DNA of 64,000 bases from positions 11,569,318 through 11,633,317 of the forward strand of contig NC_061131.1 in NCBI RefSeq assembly GCF_905220365.1, in the 5' to 3' direction. This DNA comes from Vanessa cardui (lineage: Eukaryota; Arthropoda; Insecta; Lepidoptera; Nymphalidae). This document shows positions 1 to 11,966 of this stretch, one piece after another (the stretch's first letter is position 1; each line of letters begins with the position of its first letter). Under the pieces are notes generated by a model that had not been told where the DNA came from, did not search any database, and worked only from the letters and a program-made list of their open reading frames with translations. The position numbers and the translations under genes were made by a program.

Positions 1-1462
1 TCTGTCACAGACAGCCCTACAGATGTTTTTAATGAAGTACGGCACGATGGAAAAAATAATAATTGACTAAAAAAACTTCTTTCAAATCAATTTCGTAAAG
101 AATTTAAAGAAAGATATATTTTGAGTAAATTAAAACATTGTATAAGATTTAGGACGAAGAGAAATAAATTATTATTATAAAATTTTTATGTAATTCATAT
201 GATTTGGTTAAGCTGTTCGATTTAAGCGTTGGTTGACCTTACTCACGTGCGGACAAGTCGGTGTTAACATTTGACGCGTCTGCATTTTTAAAAAGATATT
301 TATGTCCTATATAGAATAAGACAAAGATCCATTTTTTTAAGCACGTGATAGTTTGACGATTAATAAGTAAATCACACTATTAAAAAAATAGAAATGAAAA
401 AAAAAATCATAATCAGTGATGTATCTTATAATAATATAGATGTCCTGTTTTGAAAATAAAATTAACAGGTATATTGAATATCATATTCGTTACCAGCGCA
501 TCAAAATACCTGTATATACCATAATTCAGATCAATCAGAAGTTGTAAGAATCATCAGTCATAAGTAATCAGAAGTATTGGCTTAAAGGAAGTTCACTTTT
601 TCCGATAAAATGATAAACACAGTAACTATTCGCATACTGACTTTATCAATAAAGTCTTAAGCCAAAAGACTAAATTTGGATGACATTAGGAATGGAATGC
701 CGCGCATTTGGTAACTTTTTGACGTCAACAGTCTTTATAAACAAAACAGCATGGGATCCAGTTCCCATGAGATAATTGTTCATTACTTCTATTTATATTA
801 CCAAATTATACAATAATTACATACATGTTAGTTTATTTGGTTATTTATTATGTTAGTAGTTTTAGTCTGTTTTTTTTTTACATGCTTTATAATGTTCTCA
901 CTACCGATGCACTATCTGTTCTAAGTGCGTACCTGTGATAACCATCCAACGCGATTGGTCACAGCTTTTCATGAGAGAGAAGTAGACAGTTTGGAAATTA
1001 CACATTGACAATATTCAGAGTTTCAAGCAGCTACTTAGAATTATTTGGCAGAATAACCAAATTATAGTTCGAACCCGATTCGTTGGTGAACCTAGGACCT
1101 CGGAATCTAGAGCTTTATAATACTAGTATAATAGAAATGCTTCAACAAATATATTCGCATAAATGGATGTAATACAATTTTCCTATCCAATTTTCCACAA
1201 AATTAGGAGTCGTGAATAATTTGTAATATTGAAGTGATCTATTTACATTTTCATCACTTGACGAATATATATGGTTTAATTAATTAATTACGGTAATGCA
1301 ATTAACGTTTAAAATTAATTTCAAAAAGTTTTGCCTTCATGTTTCACTGCACTAAATGCTCGTCAGAAATATAGCATCCGACCGCAGATCGATTTTTCGC
1401 CTAAGCCGAAGCCGATTTATCAGCTTTTGCTGCAACCATTGGGAATGGCCGAAGCTGAATGA
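1..1462. other. A+T-rich DNA, no gene seen
   Basis: No long open frame, RNA gene or clear repeat structure. A small patch at about 1380-1450 repeats the hexamer gccgaa imperfectly. A run of TTAA-type words lies near 1278. Nothing else is supportable. Confidence 0.5.
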
Positions 1463-1576
1463 GACAACAGCATCACATACGTTACTCTGATCCCAATGTA
1501 AGTAGCTAAAGCACTTGTGCTATGGAAAATCAGAAGTAACGACGGTACCACAGATACCCAGACCCAAGACAACATA
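1463..1576 (-). repeat. SINE-B fragment
   Basis: On the minus strand this matches the body of the SINE-B copies at 18.77 and 23.19 kb: the block around 'gttacttctgattttcc' and the block 'cattgggatcagagtaa'. The tRNA-like head is missing, so this is a head-truncated, diverged copy. Confidence 0.6.
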
Positions 1577-2984
1577 GTTGTTTGGCCAAAAGTGGCTAAA
1601 ATAAATTGTTTTTATAAAAGGTGGCCCAGGCTAAAGCACCGAATGTTTAGTTAATTATCAGAAATATGTTAAGGTGCTTATCAGTTAAACAATACAAAAA
1701 GGCGAAAAATAAATGCCTTTAAGTTACGAACATACATTTATGTTAAAGTAAATATACCGTTGCCGGGAAAAAGGCTTATCTTAAGAAAAAACTTCCAAGC
1801 CATCATATTGTATATCTGAATGACTAAAACATGAAAGGGAACACAACATTTGAAAATTAAGCACATTAAATCCAGCGGGACTTACCTGGATTCGATCCAG
1901 AATTATTTGTTTTGATCCACGGCTACTGGAATCCATCTGGAGCCATCTTGTAGACCCTCGAAATGTTTTTGTGATAAATTATTTGTTTGCGACTTAAAAC
2001 TAAATTATATAGGAAAAATCACGAAGAGAATCACATGAAATATTTACGGACAGCGATGCGAAATACCATGCACTAAAAATAATAAATATTACGACCCAAC
2101 AGATGAGCTAGCCGAAATACCTATGTGATTATTTTAAAGTGCGAGCGCGAGGTATACCTGCAAAATCTCTCTTTAACCTTCTAAAAGGCCTTGGCCTGTC
2201 GAACTGCAGTAAGTTCTATGTGAGAACGAATATCCAAATTTGCGTAAACAGATTTCTACTAAATTTGGCAAAACAAGGGCAACACGAGTAGTCACTGACG
2301 GAGGACACATGTAGACCGTGCTCTTGATTATCTCATATGACAGGAACTGCTCGGAGTTTCTTCCAATGTCTCTCGATGCTACCGATAATCTCATGATGAG
2401 TCTCTGAAATGCTATGAGTGCGTGCCATCGCAGTTCATAACAATCTTTGTCAGACTTCAGTCCAAAATAATATTTTTGTTTTAAAAAAAATGAAAAATAC
2501 CTTTAATAAATTTTATATTTACACTCCATTTAAAATCCAATAAACTTTGTGCCTGTATTTATTTTAAGAAAGTTACTTTCTTCAATCACGATGAAAATAA
2601 CTTCGCGAGGTAAATAATATTACGATTACATTATTTCTATACAAGCAATCTTCTCTTTGTTATGTTTTTACACTGAAATGATTTCGAACGTTCAGCGACG
2701 ATGCTTATAAAATTACATCAATTGAGTTCCCTAAGTATTCAACGCACGAACGATACTTCTAAATATGAAGCCGATTTATTTTCAATTTGTTAAGTGGATT
2801 GCTTAATATAATTATTAAAACACAAATGGATTGCAGTGAACCTAAATTTAGTAATAAAAATTCGGACTGAAAAAATCTAAGAAAAAAATTAAGTTTAAAA
2901 TACACAAATGTCGGTTATAATATTCGGCATTAATATCAACCCAATATGGCCATATGAAGTTTGCCCAATATGGGCATATGACGT
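1577..2984. other. A+T-rich DNA, no gene seen
   Basis: Short open frames only. On the minus strand a donor-like CCAG|GTAAGT lies near 1886-1895 beside a short readable stretch ending in a stop, but no acceptor or homology supports an exon. A pair of related 24-bp blocks containing CATATG lies at about 2946-2990, just before the CpG-rich island. Confidence 0.4.
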
Positions 2985-3400
2985 TTGCGCGAACCCTTGT
3001 TCGGAACTCAAATCGCGATGGGAGAGCGTCGGGTCAACAGTGTCACTCCGGCTGTACGCTCACGAACATCGCCCGAACACGCGGCAAAGTCGACAGTTTC
3101 GAAAACATCTTACGGATAAACATTATCTGTGCTTTGTTTTTTCGGCCAATTTTTTTTTTTATTTAAAAGTAAAAGTATTATTAATATGTGAAAAAGTTTT
3201 TAGTGTTGCCTTCTAACACGAGTGATAAGTGAATTTTGTTTACTTAAAACTTTAAGTGCTATATATATTTTTGTTTTGTTTTTTAATTTTTCTCTGTTTT
3301 AAGCGAAATCGCTTAGAACTTGTACTGTGGTTGTTTTTATGGAGTGAGATTGTTTTGAAATAATCGAGCATCTGATACACAATTAATTCGCAGCCGAAAG
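2985..3400 (+). promoter_or_regulatory. CpG-rich island and candidate non-coding first exon ending at a splice donor
   Basis: About 2985-3125 carries many CpG dinucleotides (roughly 18 in 130 bases by eye) and is far more G+C-rich than anything nearby except the LINEs. It is followed by T-rich DNA and, at 3400/3401, the junction CGAAAG|GTAAGT, a near-ideal U2 donor. An open frame at 2908-3216 crosses the island, but its protein resembles nothing I recognise and reads like chance translation. A 5' UTR exon or promoter of a host gene on the + strand fits best. A CpG-rich repeat fragment is the main alternative. The matching acceptor and coding exons are not in view. Confidence 0.3.
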
Positions 3401-4570
3401 GTAAGTCGTTTACTTTTAAATATGGAAATGTAACGAGTTCCGTAAAGGATCAATTTATTGTTGTTTTACGTGATTTCAGATCACACATAATGTTTTTGCA
3501 AAGAGCCGTGAACATTTTGAATGGAATACAAATAGTATATTATACGTATATTTCGAATATAATGACTAAACTCTTAAAGAAATATAATAACTAATTTGTT
3601 ATGGTTTATAAAAACCAGTATACATCAAAAATATTCTTAAATTTAAAATTTAAATAATTATTTTATTATTATTCTAGAAATACGGTAAGGATTATAATTA
3701 TAATAATAACACAAAACCATTTGCTGAAAATTAAATAACATAATTTATTTGGATGTACATTGGAGTGAATACAATCTTTGTTATATACTTATATATAGTT
3801 TTTTATAAAGTGCAGCTTTTTTTCATTTTAGGCTTTGTGCTATAAACGAGTGCATAAAATTACACTTAAGATAATTAATGTCTCGTAGCTTACATTTATT
3901 TATTGGACAATTTAATTTTATAGCCCAAAAAATTCGATCTTATTCTCTTCAGTTTGTATTTAAAAATAAAATTAATTTCGAGTAATGTTTAGTTTAGAGC
4001 TCTAGTCTATCAAACAATTTACTTAGTTTTAAGTAAAAAATATTTGATAACAAGGAAAATTTATCTACAATATAAAGTTCCGTCGGTATTTGATTACAAA
4101 AATATTTCAGTCTAATTCATTCAAACACGCATAAAAATGTTATGAAGATAATATTGCACATAAAACCTGTTTGCTAAAAAACCTCCTTCGATATTATGAA
4201 GGCTGAGTTTTAACTCATTTAGGAAATCCGCGACAGAAAAACTTTAACAAAGATTTCATTGCTGTGAGTACTTTTTCCACGATAATTAAAAAAAAAATGT
4301 AAGTACTTTAACATAAATGGATTTCGAACATAAAATACGTAGTTTTAAATGCTTTATTTCAGACGTATAAAATAGAGAATTACAGTTGAGTGTGTTACAT
4401 CAATGAATTCGTTATTCGGCTGAAAAGGAATTTTAAAATGGATTCCACTGTTGTCAGCTTAAACACAATGTTAAAAAAAATGTTTATTTTTAACAAACAG
4501 TGTGGTTTGTAAAGTCAATGCAAAATACATTTTAAATGAATTGAATATTTCTTTTACTTATTTTCATACT
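3401..4570. other. A+T-rich DNA, possible intron start
   Basis: Very A+T-rich, with no open frame of note and no recognisable repeat. If the donor at 3401 is real this is the start of a long intron. Confidence 0.35.
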
Positions 4571-4781
4571 ATTTGTCGCCCGCGGCTTCACTAACGTTTT
4601 AGAGGATTGGTCGTCATGTGTTAGGCAAATGCCTATGTCCTTCTTTGAAGTTCAAGTTTGCTTCACACTAAATTTGATGAAATTATTTTGAAGCAAACTT
4701 TTGTTCGTTGGTTTGGTTGTGAAAGCGACAAACAGAAAGACAGAGACAGATACTTTCACATTTATTTTAATAATATAGATT
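4571..4781 (+). repeat. Dispersed repeat E2 ('gcccgcggcttc ... aatatagat')
   Basis: Begins with the block gtcgcccgcggcttc, contains 'gttcaagtttgcttcac' and a purine-rich 'gacaaacagaaagacag' stretch, and ends in 'ttaataatatagatt'. The same order of blocks recurs at 11.2, 22.05, 26.7, 31.9 and 45.5 kb. It is a family common in Lepidoptera. I cannot assign its class from sequence alone. Confidence 0.55.
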
Positions 4782-5550
4782 AAAAGAAGCCGAGATAGCT
4801 TACCAGCTAGAAATCGATAGAATCCCTTGCGCCATTGATATTTTTACGTTTACAAATCACCCTGTGATTGGAGTAAAATCGTCGTTTGATTTCCAAATTT
4901 AAATTAAAAATTGATCGTTCTACTCGTGTGTTGGGAAACATACTTGTGAAGCTTCGTTTCATAATCACGATGTGAAATGAGCTCGAGGTACTTTACCGCA
5001 TGTAGGAAGTACATAACAAACATTTTGGGGAGAAGTACTTCAGATTAATAATAAATTTTGCCAGTAGCTCTTGCGTATTTGCCAAATTTTCATCAAGTCC
5101 AAATTTGATTTCAGTTTTTCTAAGTATTTTAGTAAATGCATATCGTATATGTGTGCGATATATTTAATTTCCGCTAGCTTCAGTCTTTCTACATGGAAAC
5201 CAAACATAACGAAATATTTCGTTTTTTTGGCCTTTGTTCATAATCAAAAAAGTCACCAAGTTTCCATCACAAAAAGATGAATGTTTTGGATATGCTTTGA
5301 GAACATATTCATTATTTATAAACATTTTAAAATACACGTCTTCCCGTATACCGTACAAATATATGACAAGAAATCAATTAACTGGGTTACTAGTTTATTT
5401 ACAACTTACTCACGACTCGTGTTCTTAAGAATCGTATCTTCAGATCATACTTTCATAATACTTTCGATCTTGCCATATTCTCAACCCTTTTTCTTTGCTT
5501 AGAATATCATTTAAGTTATTAATATCTGCTTAAAAGTATTTATTACTATG
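4782..5550. other. A+T-rich DNA, no gene seen
   Basis: Several 60-73-codon frames on both strands overlap one another and have low-complexity translations. None is credible as a gene. Confidence 0.5.
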
Positions 5551-5750
5551 TACAGTCGGGGTAAGAAAAGGTTCGTCACCTTAAGATCTATTTTCGTGTG
5601 CTCAGTATGAGCGATAATATGCTTTACTGATCGAGAATGACATATTGCGTCGCAATGATTTTATGTTTAGTTTTAAAAAGTACTAAGAGTTTAAGCGTTA
5701 ATAAAGGAATGAATTTGAAAACTGACGAAGGTTTGCTTACTCTCACTGTA
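5551..5750. mobile_element. TA-flanked MITE, copy 1 (Tc1/mariner type)
   Basis: A 200-bp element bounded by TA on both sides. The left end reads CAGTCGGGGTAAGAAAAGG. The right end, reverse-complemented, begins CAGTGAGAGTAAGCAAA, giving imperfect inverted termini of about 28 bp. Two further copies (23,909 and 43,916) have the same interior, including 'cttaagatctattttcgtg' and the small palindrome attgcgtcgcaat. CAGT termini with a TA target duplication are typical of Tc1/mariner-superfamily elements. There is no coding capacity, so it is non-autonomous. Confidence 0.75.
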
Positions 5751-6855
5751 CAAGAAATAATATCATTAAGTCTGTAATTAGGTTGAAGTTTATTACAAAA
5801 GAAATATAAATTATAGTCTTATCTAGATCACACAACAAATATAGATTGATGTAAATAAAGTCAAGTGTGATGCCTTTATCGTGTAACAATCAATATAATG
5901 TGTAAAAAAGTTGTGTAAATAATGAAAAAAATACTTAATCTACTTTATGTTTCCAGTTCAACTACTCACTTTAATATCAGTTTATTATTTAATCGATATA
6001 ATGTGTATTCATAATAATCTATGTACATTTTTTTTATAAATAACTAAGAAGTGTCTGTAATGGCGACACAGCTTATAAGGAGCCTTTACAGTACATTACT
6101 TACAAAAATCAACTTCTGATTTATTTTCATCTACGAATTAATTACACACACACGCAAAACAAAGAAGATTATTATTGTCCAAAAATAACAGGAACTAAGG
6201 CAGGTTTTATCTAATACATCGAAATAATTAGCTTTAGTTGAAACAATCGCCCTAATGAAAATAAGTTTTATATTTACACATCATTAGGAATCATTTGTAT
6301 ATTTGAGCAATGAAAAAGAAAGGGAGAGCAAAGTACAATATTCGTAAAATCCACAAACAGAATACCCCTGCTTTCTAGATTTACTTGCGGTCATACATAT
6401 TTGTTACTAAAATATTAAAAAAGGTTACATTTGTCTTTCGATGAATTAAAGCGTAAAATTAAGAGGAGGGTTAAATATAGTGACCGCAGTATTAATTAAG
6501 CGACTTCGTTATTCAATCAGTTTTACCCAAAGTTACTGAGTAAACTGATTAGGTAGTAACCTTTTCATACGTTCCATATTAAGCCGATGTGGGGTGTTAT
6601 CTTTCGTACCGAACTAATAATTGTTTGAACATAGGTGATATCCGACATTTATCATACATGGAGAGTGGAGACCCATAAATCTAATAGTTCAGGGAGCCAT
6701 TGTTTGTTGAATGTAATTATAATAGTCTGCTCTTAAAGGTAAAATTATGAAATATTGGAGAAGGTATATTTAATGAATAATTTGTGTGTATTTTTATACA
6801 AAATGGACTGACTTATGCTAATTGGTCGACAATAGTAAAAACAATAGGTAGTTTC
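5751..6855. other. A+T-rich DNA, no gene seen
   Basis: No open frame or repeat block that I can support. A short ACACAC run lies near 6145. Confidence 0.5.
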
Positions 6856-6955
6856 GTGTTCTATTTGAAGGTTGAGTGAGTCAGTGTAACTAATGGAACA
6901 AGGGACATTTTAGTTCCAAAGCGTGGTGGCGAAATAGAGATAACATACCTTTTTT
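6856..6955 (+). repeat. Family D fragment
   Basis: Contains the block 'gttgagtgagtcagtgtaact' (one base trimmed: 'gagtgagtcagtgtaact') followed by 'caagggacattttagttcc', in the same order as the fuller family-D copies at 7.5 and 16.9 kb. Head and tail are missing. Confidence 0.5.
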
Positions 6956-7039
6956 GGTTAGCAAAGCATTAAAATGGCCTAGAATGGTATATTATGGTTA
7001 AATAGTCATTTTACTTATGTTATTATTCATATATTTAAT

Positions 7040-7349
7040 GAACTGAGATGGCCCAGTGGTTAGAATTCGTGCATCTTAACCGATGATTGCGGGCTCTAAC
7101 TCAGGCAAGCACCACTATAGATATGTGCTTAATCTGTGTTTATAATTCATCTCGTGCTCGGCGATGAAAGAAAACATCGCGAGGAAACCTGCATGTGTCT
7201 ATTTTCATCGAAAATCTGCCACATGTGCATTCCACCAACCCGCATTGGGACAGTGTGGTGGAATATGTTCCAAACCCTCTCCTTAACGGAAGAGGAGGCC
7301 TTATCCCAGCAGCAGGAAATTTACAGGCTGTTACTTTACTTTACTTTAC
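7040..7349 (+). repeat. SINE-A, near full length
   Basis: The tRNA-like head contains an A-box-like 'tggcccagtggttagaa' and a degraded B-box-like 'gggctctaactcagg'. The body carries the diagnostic 'cacatgtgcattccaccaac', and the tail is 'cagcaggaaatttacaggctgtt' in shortened form followed by repeated TTTAC. About 310 bp. A polymerase-III SINE mobilised by a partner LINE is the expected biology. Confidence 0.85.
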
Positions 7350-7522
7350 ATATAGTTACTAAGATATAAAGGTTAATTATCACGAAATGTCTTAGTACCT
7401 AATACTCACAAGCATTCGTTATCGAATAGGTATCGCTAATTAGGCATACCTAGGCATACTTAGCAAATGTTCCTTGTAGTGTAGTTGTTTGATTGATGGA
7501 AAGATATTGATAATTTACTTGG

Positions 7523-7804
7523 TGGTATGGCTTTGTGCAAGCCCGCCTGGGTAGGTACCATTCACTCCTCAGATATTCTACTGATAAACAACAGTACAGT
7601 TGTTGTGTTCCGGATTGAAGGGTGAGTGAGCCAGTGTAACTACAGGCACAAGAGACATAGCATCTTAGTTCCCAAGGTTAGTGGCGCATTGACGATGTAA
7701 GGAATGGTTAATATTTCTTACAGCGTCATTATCTATGGGTGATGGTGACCACTTACCATCAGGTGGCTCATATGCTCGTCCACCAAACTATTCCATAAAA
7801 AAAA
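7523..7804 (+). repeat. Family D element, best copy
   Basis: A 282-bp non-coding element. It begins 'ggtatggctttgtgcaagc', continues through 'ctgggtaggtacca' and 'gggtgagtgagccagtgtaa', and ends 'ccatcaggtggctcatatg' ... 'ctattccataaaaaaa'. I see no tRNA A/B boxes. The A-rich 3' end and the tail shared with the LINE at 18.1 and 59.3-60.3 kb point to a LINE-mobilised, SINE-like or LINE-derived element. Other copies lie at 6.9, 13.5, 16.9, 24.4, 27.8, 32.5, 34.3, 51.8 and 59.2 kb. Confidence 0.75.
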
Positions 7805-8974
7805 TTGTTTGTTATTTAAAATAAATTTATGACTACTTCCTTATTGGTCTATCAAGGGCCTAGTAGGGTGTAGACGAGAAAAACATGTATGTACGTGATG
7901 AAACAGGGAAAATAATATATATCTATTGAAATTTCTTTATTTATTGCTAGGCTAGTCAAAGTAAAAACTACAACTGGTGTGGAAAAGAAAGTATCACGTC
8001 CAGCGGAGACACAGCAATAAAATCTCAACGGGTTTTCAATATTACGGAATATCAAATTTTTCATACATAACGTAATGTAATTTTTTTTGTATCTGACAAA
8101 GAATTTTCTATTACAATGTTATATTTCTTCCAAACAGGATTGGTACACATTTATATTTTTGTTTCAATAAAATGCTAATAATAGAACGATATTGTGAATG
8201 ATTTTGAAAAACATTCAGCGACGTCGTTAATATTAATAATATTCCTTCACTGTTTCTGGCGGCAGGTAAATATAATTTGCTCAAATTATAATAAAATAAA
8301 AGTATATTTACTAGCCAATCCTGTGAATTGCTTCGTGTAATTTTTTGCAGCTGTTGTTATGTTGTTATTGTTTTATTTATTTGCGAGTTTATTATTATAG
8401 TAGAACTACTCTGTAAACTCGAAACTCATCACAGTGAAATATCAGATTGTGATAAGCGACTATAATAATTGTAAAATTTTTGGTATACATGTATCAAAGT
8501 GTTGGTTGTTAGCATTTCACGAGTGAGATATATGTAGATACGAAGTTTAGTTTTAGAAAATCGCGCTGTCGTTTTATTCCCCTCCTCAATAAATTAAAGT
8601 CTTGAGCTTTATAATTTAGTGCAGTTAAATAAAGATACGTTTAAATGTTGAAGCATCAACAGAGCAATGGTTTATGAGCCGCCTAGAGATGTTATAAGTC
8701 ATAGGATCGATCCTGACTTCGTGTTATTATCTACTCTTAACTATATTTCTACTCTTAACATAAATGATAAGCTTAATACAATAATGAGCTTAAAAGAAGG
8801 GTAAATAGGATTTATAAATTCATTAATTTGGGACATTACTAATATTCTTAGGTTATAAGGTTAGCCCCTTTTTCTTCCACTCATCTATATTTTTAGTTCT
8901 AATTTCAACAGTTATACAATATTTGCATATATGATAGGGAAGACAATTCATCTTTTATTAATCTTTCTTTATCA
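7805..8974. other. A+T-rich DNA, no gene seen
   Basis: A 70-codon minus-strand frame at 7852-8064 has no recognisable features. Nothing else found. Confidence 0.5.
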
Positions 8975-9205
8975 AAACCTCCGTAGTCGAATAGTGTGCC
9001 GCCACTCCGAGGTCCTGAGTTCAATTTCCGACCGAGTAGATATATAAATGTTCATTAGTTTTCGATGTTGTGTTGGGTCTGGATATTTGTGGTACCGTCG
9101 TTACTTCTGATTTTCCATAACCCAAGTGCGTTAGTTACTTGCATGGAGTGTTGTTGATGTTGTACCTAAATCTGTCTTAGTTTTTCATTTATTTATTTAA
9201 TTCAT
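8975..9205 (+). repeat. SINE-B, diverged copy
   Basis: tRNA-like head 'cctccgtagtcgaatagtg' with a damaged B box ('gagttcaatttcc'), then the family body 'ttcattagttttcgatgtt', 'gtggtaccgtcgttacttc' and an ATTT-rich tail. The head is shortened relative to the 18.77 kb copy. Confidence 0.7.
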
Positions 9206-10417
9206 TCCTCCAATTTAAAAGCCCGTACAAGTTGATTCCAGATTTTCTCACATAAATGATACTTTGAAATTTCTAATGTATTTGTTTTGTATAACCATAA
9301 TATTTCACACTACATACATGACAACGTAGAGTTATTCGGTGAAATCACACTTCGTTTCTCATCCGTGAAACCGACTTACGGTATTACGGTGAAACATCTT
9401 TGTACGATCTTATTGCTATGTCTAAAGTCGCGTATAGTCATTTTGGAAACGTGTTTTGCAGTGAGTTTGTAATCGTTCTTATAATAGTTCTATCGTTCTG
9501 ATGACAGTTTTATAATTTTGCTGTTTAGTTTAATGGGGACTCGGGATCCCTGGGACTTTTCGCTATTAAATTCGAACTAACTCCGTTCCTCAGATGTCGG
9601 TTTATACTGTAAGTCACAGACAAATAATATCATACTGAAATAGCATTTTAATTGGCAATACATAGCAGCGTTACAAATTAATCTTGGAAGAACAAAGTTT
9701 CTTTTATAAAATAAGTTTATTAAGTACATTACTCGGATAAAACGAAATTTGTCTTGGGAACTGTTATCTCGTGATGTTGCCGAGTCATGTGGACTTTATA
9801 ATTCAGAGTGTGTGGCGTTCTTGCACTAATGAGTGCATCCGTACTCTTGAGTGCTTTAGAGATGCGAAAATATACCTCTGTTTTTATTCTTTTCTGGACT
9901 AATATTCTGAACTGTCGATTCAATTAGAATGTTGTATTAGACTAAATATATTTAGGTTTACATAATACAATGACTAATTGAAAAAATATGTGTATTTTTT
10001 TGGTACTAAGTAGGTGGACCTGAATAAATAAATATACGTTGTATCCAAACGAATATTGAAACGAAACCGCACCAGCTCGTAGAACTTGTCTACTATGACA
10101 CACGTCGCGTGTTGTTAGGAGGTTTACTTCGTCAGAGACGAGTGGTGATTCGTCGTCCAGTACTGACCCACGAAAGGTACTGTTTCCTTTCAACACCAAA
10201 CAGTGTAAGTGTACCAATATTGTCTTGAATACTAATTATAACCATTCTTTGCACGAATACCCACAAGGCGTCTAATATCCATGTCTTAAGAAAAAAATGA
10301 TGTTAATCCCCTTTCGATATATACAAATATTTAGCATACATAAACCTCGGTGGATAGGTTTATGTGACAAACATTGACGCACCGTGGTAGAATATTCTTT
10401 CTTCCTTCTACTCAAAA
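9206..10417. other. A+T-rich DNA with a G+C-richer patch
   Basis: Mostly featureless. At about 10,057-10,215 composition rises, CpGs are frequent, and the minus strand stays open (part of a 91-codon frame, 9942-10217). No family is recognisable. It may be a decayed repeat, a regulatory patch or an exon fragment. Confidence 0.3.
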
Positions 10418-10468
10418 GGAGAGGAGGCCTTACTTCAGCAGTGGGAAATTTACAGGCTGTGACTGTGC
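10418..10468 (+). repeat. SINE-A 3' end fragment
   Basis: Only the last ~50 bp of SINE-A: 'gaggccttacttcagcagtg' then 'ggaaatttacaggctgtg'. A severely 5'-truncated copy, as expected when target-primed reverse transcription stops early. Confidence 0.65.
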
Positions 10469-11210
10469 TACACATGAAGCAAAAAACATTATTTTATAAC
10501 CAAAGTCTGTTCTCGTAGAGAAAGTTTGCAAGCTTTGTATTAATATACACATAATTGCTTGTAAAACTAATATATGATAACTTCAGCTTTTTCATTGTAC
10601 CTATCTTATTTTAAATATTTGAATATATTAAAGTAACTGCGTTTTTGGTGTTGCATTATTCATAGAAAATTATAGCGTTCTTTGGATCCGACTATTTTGT
10701 GTTAAATAAAAAGCTGATGTTCGTTATTATGCACATTATTCAAATTGCAGCAACTTTAAACGGTTTCGTTAAGATATTTGTTTAAAAATTGGAAAATTTA
10801 CGACGAAAAATAAGTCTTTATAATTTTCTTGTTATCCATTTAATTTATTCGAATAGCTTAAAAATATTGAAAAGCCTATTTGTTTTATATATTATTTAGT
10901 ATTCCACGATATACATACGTCATTGCCTTTTCACAAAAAGGAATACCTTGCTTTTGTTGAGGTTTATTTTTAAATCTAGATCATTCTTGTTCTGTTGAAA
11001 AATGAGTTTAATTTCACTATCTATTTTTATTTTGTTGATTCATTAATTTACTTCTTTAACAGCTTTATAGAGGCTGACGTTGTATAGCGAGTGAATGAAA
11101 TTAAAGTGTCTCTTTCCGTCATCATTAAATCAGTAATTTGAATTTCGAAAGAAAATAGGGAACAGAAGGCTTTTGTTATTACATAACCTCTACACAACGT
11201 TTTATGTTTA
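10469..11210. other. A+T-rich DNA, no gene seen
   Basis: No supportable feature. Confidence 0.5.
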
Positions 11211-11486
11211 ACTAGCTGTTACCCGCGCCTTTGCTTGCAGAATATGAAAACACTCCTTAGTGGGTGTCATTATATATATTATCAGTGTAGATCAACATCC
11301 TAAAATATATGTTTTATGCTTCTAATTCTAAAAGTGACAATACTACCATTCGACGTTGCAACACTTTTGACCAATTAAAAAGTAGTCTATATTCCTTCTT
11401 AGGCTCTGGACTTTTTGCATCCAGTAGTTTGGTCTTGAAAGCGAGACAGACAAAGTTATTTTCAAATTTATAATATTAGTATGGAT
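11211..11486 (+). repeat. Dispersed repeat E2
   Basis: Starts 'actagctgttacccgcgcc' and ends 'tttataatattagtatgga', with the internal 'agtctatattccttctt' and 'gtttggtcttgaaagcgag' blocks of the family. Confidence 0.55.
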
Positions 11487-11624
11487 TTATAATGTTATTT
11501 TTAAATTTATATGCACTAAAATGTATTACATTAATGCAAAGGCTATAACTTGGTAGTACAAAGGCTATAGGCCTTTGTATATACAATTTTGACACAAGTA
11601 ACCTTTACGTAGTATAAAAAAATG

Positions 11625-11720
11625 TCTCTTACCGTCGTTTGTTAGCTTAGATATTTTAACGTACGCCACGGATTTTAATGCGGTTCTCTCTAATAAGGAG
11701 AATTCGCAAGACGTTGGTTT
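11625..11720 (+). mobile_element. Helitron-like 5' fragment
   Basis: Matches the 5' region of the Helitron-like copies at 25.5 and 33.2 kb: 'cttaccgtcgtttgttagc' followed by 'cggattttaatgcggtt'. It breaks off at the TIR element beginning at 11,729, so it may be interrupted by it. Confidence 0.45.
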
Positions 11721-11728
11721 ACGTTTTC

Positions 11729-11966
11729 AACCGACTTCAAAGAGGAGGAGGTTATCAATTCGTTTGAATTTTTTTTTATGCATGTTACCTCATTAATTTT
11801 AACCGGGTGGACCGATTTTGTCCACCGGGTCACCGGCTCCAAATATAACAATAACTATAACTACATTATATAATCGTAAATCGACTTTTAACTAGTCTAA
11901 TTATTTTTCATTTCATTTTACTTAGGAGGACTCTGTTTTAAAATAGTGCTCTGTTTGAAGTCGGTT
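11729..11966. mobile_element. TIR element with aaccgacttcaaa termini
   Basis: The left end AACCGACTTCAAA and right end TTTGAAGTCGGTT are perfect 13-bp inverted repeats 238 bp apart outside to outside. The left end continues 'gaggaggaggttatcaattc', shared with the larger element at 44,512. The pair therefore looks like a short internally deleted relative of that element. Non-coding; class not determined. Confidence 0.6.

Noticed and set aside
1860..1960. Minus-strand exon ending at CCAG|GTAAGT near 1890
   Set aside because: A donor-like word and a short readable peptide exist, but the frame with sense hits a stop before the donor, and no acceptor or homology was found.
2908..3216. 102-codon open frame over the CpG island as a protein gene
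   Set aside because: The translation has no recognisable domain, and its end is T-rich low-complexity sequence. A non-coding exon explains the island better.
7047..7110. tRNA genes (A and B boxes) at SINE heads
   Set aside because: The boxes belong to SINE-A and SINE-B heads that continue into repeat bodies. Cloverleaf pairing is incomplete and the copies are numerous.
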